Shown in pieces: positions 9,153 to 17,187 of a stretch of DNA of 64,000 bases. The DNA comes from Pseudonocardia nematodicida (GTDB lineage Bacteria > Actinomycetota > Actinomycetes > Mycobacteriales > Pseudonocardiaceae). Positions within the stretch are counted from its first letter, which is position 1, and each line of letters starts with the position of its first letter. The notes under the pieces are model-generated. The model saw only the letters and a program-made list of their open reading frames with translations, was not told the DNA's origin and did not search any database. The position numbers and the translations under genes were made by a program. The stretch spans positions 248,001-312,000 of the forward strand of contig NZ_JBEDNQ010000010.1 of assembly GCF_040105385.1 (NCBI RefSeq). The letters run 5' to 3'.

Positions 9153-10646
9153 TCAGCCGTGGAAGGTCCACACGGACTTGGTCTCCAGGTAGCTCTCGAG
9201 GCTGTCGGGGCCGAGGTCGCGGCCGTATCCGGACTGACGGAAGCCGCCGAACGGCGCGGCCGGGTCGGTGAGGCCCCAGCCGTTGACGTAGACGGTGCCC
9301 GCACGCAGGGCCTTCGTGGCCCGGTGCGCGGTGCCGACGTCGCGGGTCCACACACCGGCGGCGAGCCCGTACTCGCTGGCATCGGCGCGCCGGAGGACCT
9401 CGTCGGTGCCGTCGAACGGGAGCACGGTGAGGACCGGACCGAAGATCTCCTCGGTGGCACAGTCCATCTCGTCGCGTGCGCCGGAGAGGATCGTCGCGGG
9501 GTGGAAGAACCCCTCGACGGGGACGTCCGCACCGACGTGCACGCCGGCGCCCTGCTCGCGGGCGAGCGAGACGTGCCCGGCGACCTTGGCCTGCTGTGCC
9601 GCGTTGACCAGCGGTCCGAGTTCGGTGCCGTCGTTGAGCCCGTGGCCGGGCCGGAGCCCGTCGGCGATCGACCGCAGTCTCGTGACCACCTCGTCGTGGA
9701 CCGAGCGATGTACGAAGAGCCGCGACGGGGCGCTGCACGTCTGCCCGGAGTGCCAGAACAACCCACCCGCGGAGCCCTCGACGGCGGCGTCCAGGTCGGC
9801 ATCGGCGAAGATGATGTTCGCGCTCTTGCCTCCCAGCTCCAGCGTGACCCGCTTGACCCCGTCCGCGGCCCGGCTCGCGATCTGCTTCCCGACGGCGGTC
9901 GAGCCAGTGAAGGTGATCTTGTCGACCAGCGGGTGGTCGACGAGTGCCTGCCCGGCCTCCGCGCCGCGGCCGGGCACGACGTTGAGCACGCCGGCCGGCA
10001 GGCCCGCCTCGATCGCGAGCTCGGCCAGCCACAGCGCCGAGTGCGGGGTCTCCTCCGAGGGCTTGAGGACCACGGTGCACCCGGCCGCGAGCGCGGGAGC
10101 CAGCTTCCAGCCGCACAACAGCAGCGGGAAGTTCCACGCGGTGATCGCGCCGACGACCCCGACGGGCTCCTTCTCCGTGGCGATGTGGATGCCCGGGTGT
10201 GAGGTCGGGACGGTCGAGCCGACGATCTTCGTCGGCCAGCCCGCGAAGTAGTGGAAGGCCCGGGCCGCGAAGTCGACGTCGATCGACCGGGCGGCGCCGC
10301 GCACCTTTCCGGCGTCGAGGACCTCGAGCTCGGCGAACTCGTCCGCGCGATCGAGGATCGCGTCACCGATGCGGTGCAGCACCTTGCCCCGCTCGAGCGG
10401 AGTCATCGTCCGCCACGCCGCCCCGGACCGGAACTCCCGTGCGGCGGCCCGGACGGCCCGGTCGACGTCGCCGGCGCCACCGCGGGCCGCGGTCCCGATC
10501 CGGCGGCCGCTCGCCGGGTCGAGGACTGCGAGCTCACCTCCGGCGGCCGCGGGCACCGCCGCACCGTCCACGAAGACGTGCGGCGGCAGCGCAAGGCGCT
10601 CGGACACCGCGTCGGCCACGACAGTGGCCGCTCCGGTGAAGGTCAT
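9153..10646 (-). CDS. NAD(P)-dependent aldehyde dehydrogenase
   Basis: 497 residues, full-length ALDH superfamily. General base Glu270 in TLELGGKS, nucleophile Cys304 in GQTCSAPSR, nucleotide contact ITAWNFP and FTGSTAVG, and the C-terminal FGGFRQSGYGRD. First gene of the leftward six-gene operon; GGAGGG lies just before the ATG and a GTATCA-type box lies 16-30 bp upstream at 10662-10676. Predicted to oxidise the aldehyde made by the neighbouring alcohol dehydrogenase. Confidence 0.93.
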   Translation of the reverse strand: MTFTGAATVVADAVSERLALPPHVFVDGAAVPAAAGGELAVLDPASGRRIGTAARGGAGDVDRAVRAAAREFRSGAAWRTMTPLERGKVLHRIGDAILDRADEFAELEVLDAGKVRGAARSIDVDFAARAFHYFAGWPTKIVGSTVPTSHPGIHIATEKEPVGVVGAITAWNFPLLLCGWKLAPALAAGCTVVLKPSEETPHSALWLAELAIEAGLPAGVLNVVPGRGAEAGQALVDHPLVDKITFTGSTAVGKQIASRAADGVKRVTLELGGKSANIIFADADLDAAVEGSAGGLFWHSGQTCSAPSRLFVHRSVHDEVVTRLRSIADGLRPGHGLNDGTELGPLVNAAQQAKVAGHVSLAREQGAGVHVGADVPVEGFFHPATILSGARDEMDCATEEIFGPVLTVLPFDGTDEVLRRADASEYGLAAGVWTRDVGTAHRATKALRAGTVYVNGWGLTDPAAPFGGFRQSGYGRDLGPDSLESYLETKSVWTFHG

Positions 10647-10661
10647 CGTTGCCCTCCATGA

Positions 10662-10676
10662 ATATTTGATACATAC
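10662..10676 (-). promoter_or_regulatory. GTATCA-type operator before the aldehyde dehydrogenase operon
   Basis: On the minus strand this reads TGTATCAAATATTC. The TGTATCAA half is identical to boxes at 10808-10823 and 15576-15591, while the second half is only similar. Placement is 16-30 bp before the start codon, so binding would block early transcription. Confidence 0.5.
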
Positions 10677-10807
10677 GGTCGGGGTCGAGATCCGACACGT
10701 GGCCGACTTAGGCGCTTCCTGAGCTGCACATTCGCTCAGCTCGGCCCGTAGCCGTGCAGAGAGTCACAGACAGAGCGTGGCCAACGCAAGCTTGACTTTC
10801 GGTTTTT

Positions 10808-10823
10808 TGTATCAAGAATCAGA
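10808..10823 (+). promoter_or_regulatory. GTATCA-type operator before the OB-fold/thiolase operon
   Basis: TGTATCAAGAATCAGA, preceded by a T6 run. It differs from the box at 15576-15591 by a single base and contains two ATCA direct repeats 7 bp apart. It lies in the 225-bp divergent region between the two main operons; the GntR gene at 14866 is the nearest candidate regulator. Confidence 0.55.
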
Positions 10824-10871
10824 CCCGTCGGTCCGACCGTGCGACCGTCCCTCGCCAGACAGGAGGCATCG

Positions 10872-11309
10872 ATGCCGCCCGCCGAGACCTCGTCGTCCAC
10901 CGCCACCCGCGCCCGGCCGTTCCGTGACGGCCTGCTCACCCTGCAGCCGCTGCGCCTGTTGGGGTCGCGATGCACGGCGTGCGACTGCGCCGTCTTTCCC
11001 GCGCGCACCTTCTGCCCGGCGTGCCGGGCGGCGACGGTCGATCCCGTCGAGCTCTCACCTGTCGGCCGCGTGCACTCGTTCACCGTGGTCCGCCAGGCAC
11101 CACCGGACGTCGAGGTGCCCTACACACTCGCCTGGATCGACCTGCCCACCGATCGGGTCCGGCTGATGGCACAGGTCGTCGGCGTGCCACCCGAGGAGGT
11201 CACGCTGGACATGCCGGTGGAGCTGGAACCGGCCCCCTTCGGCGTCGACGACACGGGTTCGGAGCTGGTCGGGTTCCGCTTCCGCACCTCCGCGGGGGTG
11301 TCGTCATGA
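10872..11309 (+). CDS. Zn-ribbon OB-fold (DUF35) acyl-CoA-associated protein
   Basis: 145 residues. An N-terminal zinc ribbon (CTAC at ~37, CPAC at ~50, with 11-12 residues between) is followed by an OB-fold, the arrangement of DUF35/ChsH2-C/BbsA proteins that form a complex with a partner thiolase or hydratase and channel acyl-CoA. A perfect AGGAGG at 10861-10866 sets the ATG at 10872 rather than 10839. Its stop overlaps the thiolase start (ATGA), consistent with a stoichiometric complex. First gene of a rightward five-gene operon. It is not expected to be catalytic alone. Confidence 0.88.
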   Translation: MPPAETSSSTATRARPFRDGLLTLQPLRLLGSRCTACDCAVFPARTFCPACRAATVDPVELSPVGRVHSFTVVRQAPPDVEVPYTLAWIDLPTDRVRLMAQVVGVPPEEVTLDMPVELEPAPFGVDDTGSELVGFRFRTSAGVSS

Positions 11310-12460
11310 GCCTGGCTCCCGCCCACGTCGCCGGTGTCGGCATGACCCGCTTCGGCAAGTACCCCGCCGACGTGACACTCGAGTCGATGGCGGTCACCGC
11401 GGCCCGGTCGGCGCTCGCGGACGCCGGTGCCGAGCTGTCGGCGGTCGACGGTCTCTACGTCGGACACGTCTTCGGTGGCCCGGTGGCCGGTCAGCGGATC
11501 GCCGCCCGGCTCGGGCTCGACGGGCGTCCGGTGTCCAACCTCGAGAACTACTGTGCCAGCGGTGCCACGGCGATCCGCGAGGCGTGGATCGCGCTCTCCG
11601 CCGGCCTGCACGACGTCGTCCTGGTCATCGGTGTCGAGAAGATGACCGACCGGATCGCGGGCGGGGTCCGGCCGGATCCCGGTGACCTCGACGCGGCCAT
11701 CGGCTACGTGATGGCGGCCGGGCACGCGATGAGCGCGCGGCGCTACATGGCCGACCACGGGGCCACCCGGGACCAGATCGCGGCGGTGGCGGTGAAGAAC
11801 CACGCCCACTCCGTACACAATCCGTTCGCGCAGTACCAGAAGCCGATCACCCTCGCGCAGGTCCTGGACGCACGCCCGATCGCCGAGCCGCTCGGTCTGC
11901 TGGACTGCAGCCCGATCTCCGACGGCGCGGCCGCGGTGCTGCTCTGCACCCGGTCCGGCTTGCGCCGGCTCGGGCTCGACGCCACCGGCCCGCGGGTCCG
12001 TGGCGTCGGCCTGGTCAGCGGATCTGTGCAGACCGGCCTCAACGATCTCAACGCCGAGGACGTCTCGCACCGTGCCGGGCAGGAGGCGTGGCGGCTGTCC
12101 GAGGTCGGGCCGGATGACATCGACGTCGTCGAAATGCACGACTGCTTCACGATCGCGGAGATTGTCCGGATGGAGGGTCTGGGCCTGGTCCCCCGCGGCC
12201 GGGGCGCCGCCTGGGCCGCGGACGGGGAGACCGCGCTCGGCGGCCGTTTACCGGTCAATCCGAGCGGCGGCCTGCTGTCCCGCGGCCACCCCGTCGGCGC
12301 GACGGGCGCGGCGCAGGTCTGCGAACTCACCTGGCAGCTGCGCGGCGCGGCCGGCGGCCGGCAGGTCGACGGGGCACGCGCGGCACTGGCGTACTGCAAG
12401 GGCGGGACGGTCAACGGCACCGACGGCGGGTCGGTCACGACGGTGGTGATGACGGCATGA
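11306..12460 (+). CDS. Thiolase (SCP2/BbsB-type acetyl-CoA acyltransferase)
   Basis: 384 residues. Nucleophilic Cys in LENYCASGATA (around residue 84), His in the NHAHSVHNPFAQY region, GHPVGATGAAQ near the C-terminus, and a final YCKGG in place of the classical CxG loop. This is the SCP2-type subgroup that depends on a DUF35 partner rather than a degradative FadA. Predicted to cleave a beta-ketoacyl-CoA with CoA. It overlaps its partners by 4 bp on both sides. In the benzylsuccinate route BbsA (OB-fold) and BbsB (thiolase) are arranged the same way. Confidence 0.9.
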   Translation: MSLAPAHVAGVGMTRFGKYPADVTLESMAVTAARSALADAGAELSAVDGLYVGHVFGGPVAGQRIAARLGLDGRPVSNLENYCASGATAIREAWIALSAGLHDVVLVIGVEKMTDRIAGGVRPDPGDLDAAIGYVMAAGHAMSARRYMADHGATRDQIAAVAVKNHAHSVHNPFAQYQKPITLAQVLDARPIAEPLGLLDCSPISDGAAAVLLCTRSGLRRLGLDATGPRVRGVGLVSGSVQTGLNDLNAEDVSHRAGQEAWRLSEVGPDDIDVVEMHDCFTIAEIVRMEGLGLVPRGRGAAWAADGETALGGRLPVNPSGGLLSRGHPVGATGAAQVCELTWQLRGAAGGRQVDGARAALAYCKGGTVNGTDGGSVTTVVMTA

Positions 12461-12966
12461 GGTCCATCGCCACCTCGACCGTCCGCGGCACGGGGGCGCT
12501 CGCGCCCGCCGTCCGGGACGCGACCGACCGGCTCGACCCCGCCGCACCGGTCGCGGTCCTGGTACCGCGGGTCCCGGTGCCGGCCCCGCTCGCCGAGCTG
12601 ACCGACGACCGGCTGACCACCGACGTCGCCGAGGCACTCGAGTCCGTCCTCGTCGACGTGCAGGCGGTCGTCGACGGAATCACCAGACTCGTGTTCGTCC
12701 TGCCGCACGAGCCGCTGATGGCCGTCGCGTGCGGTACCGCCGCGTCCGCCGTGTCGAACGGCGTGCTCTCGATGGCCCGCACGCTGGCCATCGAGCTCGC
12801 CCGCGAGGGGACGACCGTCAACGTCGTGGCCGTCGACGCCGCGGACCCCGCGGTCGCAGCCCTCACCGGCCAGCTCGCCGTCCTCACCGGCGACGGTGGG
12901 GCCGCGATCACCGGGCAGGAGATCTACCTGACGGCCGGTACCGACCTGGGGAGGCTGCGCCCGTGA
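12457..12966 (+). CDS. Degenerate SDR-fold protein (inactive partner subunit?)
   Basis: 169 residues, much shorter than a classical SDR. The C-terminal two thirds align by eye with the SDR core (VSNGVLSMARTLAIELAREGTTVNVVAVDA corresponds to the helix after YxxxK plus the following strand), but the TGxxxGxG cofactor motif is absent and the Tyr/Lys pair is replaced by CGTAAS. It therefore should not bind NAD(P) or catalyse. Start overlaps the thiolase stop (ATGA), and its own stop overlaps the GTG of the next, intact SDR. The arrangement matches BbsC/BbsD, where an inactive and an active SDR form a heteromer. The partner role is an inference. Confidence 0.75.
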   Translation: MRSIATSTVRGTGALAPAVRDATDRLDPAAPVAVLVPRVPVPAPLAELTDDRLTTDVAEALESVLVDVQAVVDGITRLVFVLPHEPLMAVACGTAASAVSNGVLSMARTLAIELAREGTTVNVVAVDAADPAVAALTGQLAVLTGDGGAAITGQEIYLTAGTDLGRLRP

Positions 12967-13700
12967 CTCGGATCGTGCTGGTCACAGGAGGGGCCGGCGG
13001 CATCGGTCGCGCGGTCTGCGCGCGGCTCGCCGCCGAGGGCGACACCGTGCTGCTCGCCGATCTCGACCGGGCGGCTGTGGAGGACGTCGCGGGCGCGATC
13101 GGGCACGACGTCGTCCCCTGGATCCTCGACGTCACCGACGCCGGGTCCCGCCGGGCGGCGGTGGCCCGCGCGGACGAGCTGGGCGGAGCGGATCTCCTGG
13201 TCAACTGCGCCGGGGTGCTGCGCGACGCCCGGATCCGCGCGCTGGACCCGAGCCTGTTCCGCCGGCTGACCGAGATCAACCTCGTCGGTCCGCTCGCGAT
13301 GGCGCGACTCGTCGCCGCGGGGATGGCCGAGCGCGGCCGGGGTGCCATCGTCAACGTCGCCTCGCGAGCGTGGTTGGGGACGTTCGGCTCGACCGCCTAC
13401 TCGACGGCCAAGGGCGGCCTGGTCGGCGCCACCCGGTCGCTGGCACTCGAGCTGGGGCCACGGGGGATCACCGTCAACGCGGTGGCACCGGGATTCGTCG
13501 AGACCCCGATGACCGACGGGCTCCCGTCCGAGATCCGCCGCAGGACCCTCGCCGCCATCCCTGTCGGTCGGGCCGGGACACCGGACGACGTGGCCGCGGC
13601 GGTCGGCTACCTGGCCGGCACCGGCTACGTCACCGGACAGGTGCTCGTCGCCTGCGGTGGCCGCAGCATCGGCGCCCCGTACGCGGAAGGACGGAACTGA
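12963..13700 (+). CDS. SDR family 3-hydroxyacyl-CoA dehydrogenase-like oxidoreductase
   Basis: 245 residues from a GTG start translationally coupled to the degenerate SDR. Complete motifs: TGGAGGIG near residue 8, NCAG, Ser in NVASRAW, YSTAK, and GFVETPMTDGL. It sits directly after the thiolase pair, so oxidation of a 3-hydroxyacyl-CoA to the 3-ketoacyl-CoA is the likely step. It would be the active half of a BbsCD-like heteromer. The stop overlaps the next start by one base. Confidence 0.87.
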   Translation: MTRIVLVTGGAGGIGRAVCARLAAEGDTVLLADLDRAAVEDVAGAIGHDVVPWILDVTDAGSRRAAVARADELGGADLLVNCAGVLRDARIRALDPSLFRRLTEINLVGPLAMARLVAAGMAERGRGAIVNVASRAWLGTFGSTAYSTAKGGLVGATRSLALELGPRGITVNAVAPGFVETPMTDGLPSEIRRRTLAAIPVGRAGTPDDVAAAVGYLAGTGYVTGQVLVACGGRSIGAPYAEGRN

Positions 13701-14797
13701 TGGAGGAGGACGCGTCACACGGACCGTTGCACGGGATCCGGGTGGTCGAATTCGCCGGCCTGGGTCCGGGCCCGTTCGCCGCGATGCTGCTCGCCGACGC
13801 CGGCGCGGACGTGATCCGAGTCGACCGTCCGGCCGTCCCGGTCGACGGTGGTGCACTCACCCGCGGGCGGCCGTGGATCGGTCTCGATCTCAAGACCGGC
13901 ACCGGGCGGGCGACCGCGCTGGCGCTGGCCCGGCGGGCCGACGTGCTGATCGAGGGCTTCCGTCCCGGGGTGATGGAGCGTCTCGGGCTCGGTCCCGAGG
14001 TCTGCCTCGCCGCGAACCCGCGACTGGTCTACGGGCGGATGACCGGATGGGGCCAGGACGGTCCGCGGGCACACGAGGCCGGACACGACATCAACTACCT
14101 GGCCGAGACCGGTGCCCTGCGCTCCATCGCGCGCTGCGGTGAGGCGCCGGTCCCGCCGCTCAACCTGGTCGGTGACTACGGCGGCGGGGGGATGCTCCTC
14201 GCCTTCGGCATCACCACCGCCCTGCTCGAGCGGCACACCAGCGGTCGGGGACAGGTCGTCGACGCGGCGATGACCGACGGAGTCAGCCTGCTCATGACCG
14301 GCATCTGGAGCCGGGCCGCACAGGGTCGCTGGTCCGGCGAGCCCGGGACCAACGACATCGACTCGGGTGCTCCGTTCTACGACGTCTATCCGACCGCCGA
14401 CGGCGAGTACATGGCGGTCGGCGCGATCGAGCCCCGGTTCTGGACCCGCCTGCTCGACGGGCTCGGACTCGACCCGGCCGAGCTGCCCGAGCAGTGGGAC
14501 CGGGAGCGGTGGCCCGCGGCGAAGAAACGGGTCGCGGAGGTCTTCGCGGGTCGCTCCCGAGCCGAGTGGACGGCCGTGTTCGCCGATCGCGACGCCTGCG
14601 TCACACCCGTGCTGAGCATGGCCGAGGCGCCCGACGCTCCGCAGATCGCCGCCCGCGGGACGCTGCACCGGGGGCCCGACGGGCCGCAGCCCGCGCCCGC
14701 GCCCCGGCTGGGCCGGACGCCGCTGCGGGTGCGGACGCCGTCCACCGCGGCCGACGTCCTCGAGCGTTGGGGAGTTGTCCCGAGTGAGCGGCGATGA
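13700..14797 (+). CDS. Alpha-methylacyl-CoA racemase-like family III CoA protein
   Basis: 365 residues, CaiB/BaiF family. The sequence follows bacterial alpha-methylacyl-CoA racemases closely: IRVVEFAGLGPGPFAAM at the N-terminus, RMTGWGQDGP, catalytic His in EAGHDINY and Asp in NLVGDYGGGG, VGAIEPRFW and DACVTPVL. AMACR interconverts 2R/2S-methylacyl-CoA so that branched chains can enter beta-oxidation. Family III CoA-transferases (BbsEF-like) share the Asp but usually not the GHDINY context, so racemase is preferred. Last gene of the rightward operon; implies an alpha-branched substrate. Confidence 0.82.
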   Translation: MEEDASHGPLHGIRVVEFAGLGPGPFAAMLLADAGADVIRVDRPAVPVDGGALTRGRPWIGLDLKTGTGRATALALARRADVLIEGFRPGVMERLGLGPEVCLAANPRLVYGRMTGWGQDGPRAHEAGHDINYLAETGALRSIARCGEAPVPPLNLVGDYGGGGMLLAFGITTALLERHTSGRGQVVDAAMTDGVSLLMTGIWSRAAQGRWSGEPGTNDIDSGAPFYDVYPTADGEYMAVGAIEPRFWTRLLDGLGLDPAELPEQWDRERWPAAKKRVAEVFAGRSRAEWTAVFADRDACVTPVLSMAEAPDAPQIAARGTLHRGPDGPQPAPAPRLGRTPLRVRTPSTAADVLERWGVVPSERR

Positions 14798-14820
14798 CCG
14801 CGGTCGATCACCCAACCGGA

Positions 14821-14827
14821 CTGATAC
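14821..14827 (-). promoter_or_regulatory. GTATCAG half-box before the GntR gene
   Basis: GTATCAG on the minus strand, about 40 bp before the GntR start. It matches the first half of the boxes at 10808 and 15576. It may be an autoregulatory site; support is weak because the element is short. Confidence 0.3.
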
Positions 14828-14865
14828 TTTATGCGGGTTCGGATCGTCGACGCCGAGGAGAGTCC

Positions 14866-15540
14866 ATGGCCGGGCGCTCGACCGGCGCGCCTCGTGTACA
14901 GCGCCGTGCGATGGCGGTGGAGGTCGCCGAGCACATCCGGTCGATGATCTTCGACGGTCGGCTCTCCGCCGAGCAGCGGGTCCCCCAGGACGCGATCGCG
15001 GCCGAGCTCGGCGTCAGCCGGCTCCCCGTGCGCGAGGCGCTGATCACCCTCGAGTCCGACGGGCTGGTCGCCTCGGAACCGCACCGGGGGACCTTCGTCG
15101 TACCCATCCGCTCCGAGGACATCGACGACCACTACCGGCTCTACGGCATGGCGCAGGGCCTCGCGGCGGGCGGCGCGGCGCGGCGGATCACCGAACCGGT
15201 CCTGACCAGGCTCGACGAGCTGCACCGGGCGATGTCGGAGAGCACCGACCCGGACCTCGCGCACGACCTCAACTGGGAGTTCCACTCCCTCGTCAACCAC
15301 ACCGGGGCGAGCAGGCGGACGCTGTCGGTGCTCCGCCAGCTCTCGCACGCACTCCCCCGCGAGGTCTACAGCATCCCCCACCCTGCGCGACCGGCCGCGG
15401 TGCGGCAGCACGCCGAGATCGTCGAGGCCCTGCGCGCCCGGGACGGGGCGGCGGCCGACCGCCTGAACCAGGAGCACGTGCGTGCCGAGGGCGACGAGGT
15501 CGTTGCGCTCCTCAAGCGCAACGGAATCCTCTCCGACTGA
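14866..15540 (+). CDS. GntR/FCD family transcriptional regulator
   Basis: 224 residues. The N-terminal winged helix has the GntR pattern IRSMIFDGRLSAEQRVPQDAIAAELGVSRLPVREALITLE; the C-terminal half is an all-helical FCD ligand domain with metal-type residues (DLNWEFHSLVNHT). GAGGAG six bases before the ATG at 14866 supports that start; an ATG at 14794 overlaps the preceding stop but lacks a site. It lies inside the catabolic cluster and is the likely reader of the GTATCA boxes at 10662, 10808 and 15576. Ligand probably an acyl-CoA or acid intermediate. Confidence 0.9.
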   Translation: MAGRSTGAPRVQRRAMAVEVAEHIRSMIFDGRLSAEQRVPQDAIAAELGVSRLPVREALITLESDGLVASEPHRGTFVVPIRSEDIDDHYRLYGMAQGLAAGGAARRITEPVLTRLDELHRAMSESTDPDLAHDLNWEFHSLVNHTGASRRTLSVLRQLSHALPREVYSIPHPARPAAVRQHAEIVEALRARDGAAADRLNQEHVRAEGDEVVALLKRNGILSD

Positions 15541-15575
15541 TCCCGTCCGAGGCCAGCCCTACCGCCCTGCCCGCA

Positions 15576-15591
15576 TGTATCAAAAATCAGA
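15576..15591 (+). promoter_or_regulatory. GTATCA-type operator touching the acyl-CoA synthetase start
   Basis: TGTATCAAAAATCAGA ends at the base before the ATG at 15592. It matches 10808-10823 in 15 of 16 positions. No Shine-Dalgarno fits between box and start, which suggests a leaderless transcript or a start at 15604. Confidence 0.55.
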
Positions 15592-17187
15592 ATGGATCAT
15601 CCGATGTCGTATGACCCGATGGTTCCGACTGCCCCCGAGGCCACAGCGACCCTGCCCGGAATCGCCCTCCATCGAGCCGAGACCGACCCGGGCTGTGAGG
15701 CCCTCGTGGCTCCGGAGGGCCGGCTGACCTGGTCCGGCCTCGCCGACCGCATCCGGTCCCTGGCGACCGCACTGGCCACGGACGGGGTGGGGCCGGGCGT
15801 CCGGGTCGGCGTCCTGCTCCCCAACGGGATCCGCTGGGTCGTCGCCGCCCTCGCCGTCCAGCACGCGGGCGCGACCGTCGTGCCGATCAACACGTGGTAC
15901 CGGTCGGCCGAGATCGCGCACGTGCTCGACGAGGCCGGGATCGGCCTCGTGATCACCGACGGGACGGTGTTCGGACGCGATACCCTCACCGAGCTCGCCG
16001 CCGCGGGTCTCTCCGACCGCACGGCGGACGGCCGATCGGGCACCATCGTCTGGCGTGCGGACGAACCGCTCCCCGAGATGGTCGGTGAGACCGACCACGC
16101 GCCGACCGTGCCGGGCGCCCGCCCGGACGGGCTGGCCTACGTGCTGTTCACCAGCGGATCGACGTCCCGGCCGAAGCCCGTTCCGCTGCGCCACGACCGG
16201 CTGCTCCGCAACGCGACGGAGATCGGGCGCCGTCAGCACCTGAAACCCGGTGACCGGCTGTGGATCTCCGCACCCTTCTTCTTCGGATACGGATGCTCGA
16301 ACGCCCTGCCGGTGGCGCTGAGCCATGGCGTCACCCTGTGCATCGAGGAGCGACCGACAGGTGACACCTCCCTGGAGTTCATCGCCCGGGAACGCTGCAC
16401 CGTCTACTACGGATTCGGCCCGACCACCCGGAACCTGCTGGCCGCCCCGGGCTTCAGCAGCCACGACATCTCGGCGCTGCGGACCGGGACGACCGGGTTC
16501 ACCCGCGAGGATCGCCGGCTGGTCCTCGAGGAACTCGGGGTCACCGGGATCTGCAGCGTCTACGGCCTCACCGAGGCCTACGGCCACTCGGCCATGACCG
16601 ATGCGGACGACCCGCCTGAGATCGTCCTGGGCACCGCCGGGCGTGTGCTCGACACGCAGGAGATCCGCATCGTCGACGACGAGGGCCGAGTTGTACGTAC
16701 CGGCGGGACCGGGGAGATCGAGCTGCGCGGCTGCGTGATCGACGGCTACCTCGGCGATCCTGCACTCGGCGAGGGCGCCTTCCGGGAAGGCGGCTGGTTG
16801 CGTACCGGCGACCTGGGGGCTCTCGACGCCGAGCAGCGGCTCAGGGTGGTCGGGCGGCGCAAGGAGATGTTGAAGATCAAGGGCATCAACATCGCACCGA
16901 TCGAGGTCGAGGAGCTGCTCTGCAGCCACAGCGACGTCGACCAGGCCTTCGTGGTCGGGGTCGAGGACCGTCTCGGGACCGAGGAGATGGTCGCCGCCGT
17001 CATCCCCCGTGGCGTCCCCGCCGACGACCTCGCGCGGCGGCTCGCCGACCACGTGCGGGAGCGTGCGGCCGGCTACAAGGTCCCGGCCCGTATCGAGGTC
17101 CTCGCCGAGGACGACGTCCCGCTCACCGACACCGGCAAGTTCAGCAAGCGGCTGCTGCGCGACATGCTCTCCGGAGGCGCCCGATGA
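15592..17187 (+). CDS. Acyl-CoA synthetase (AMP-forming ligase)
   Basis: 531 residues, ANL superfamily. Phosphate loop YVLFTSGSTSRPKP around residue 183, YGLTEAYGHS (A5), GWLRTGDLG (A7), RRKEMLKIKGINIAPIEVEELL (hinge, A8) and the C-terminal catalytic Lys in TDTGKFSKR. It would activate the acid made by the alcohol/aldehyde dehydrogenases for the thiolase route. The start is uncertain: ATG 15592 abuts an operator and ATG 15604 (MSYDP) is possible. Its stop overlaps the next gene (ATGA). Confidence 0.92.
   Translation: MDHPMSYDPMVPTAPEATATLPGIALHRAETDPGCEALVAPEGRLTWSGLADRIRSLATALATDGVGPGVRVGVLLPNGIRWVVAALAVQHAGATVVPINTWYRSAEIAHVLDEAGIGLVITDGTVFGRDTLTELAAAGLSDRTADGRSGTIVWRADEPLPEMVGETDHAPTVPGARPDGLAYVLFTSGSTSRPKPVPLRHDRLLRNATEIGRRQHLKPGDRLWISAPFFFGYGCSNALPVALSHGVTLCIEERPTGDTSLEFIARERCTVYYGFGPTTRNLLAAPGFSSHDISALRTGTTGFTREDRRLVLEELGVTGICSVYGLTEAYGHSAMTDADDPPEIVLGTAGRVLDTQEIRIVDDEGRVVRTGGTGEIELRGCVIDGYLGDPALGEGAFREGGWLRTGDLGALDAEQRLRVVGRRKEMLKIKGINIAPIEVEELLCSHSDVDQAFVVGVEDRLGTEEMVAAVIPRGVPADDLARRLADHVRERAAGYKVPARIEVLAEDDVPLTDTGKFSKRLLRDMLSGGAR

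Noticed and set aside
13700..14797. BbsE/BbsF-type CoA-transferase
   Set aside because: His in GHDINY together with GDYGGGG fits alpha-methylacyl-CoA racemase better; transferase kept only as an alternative.
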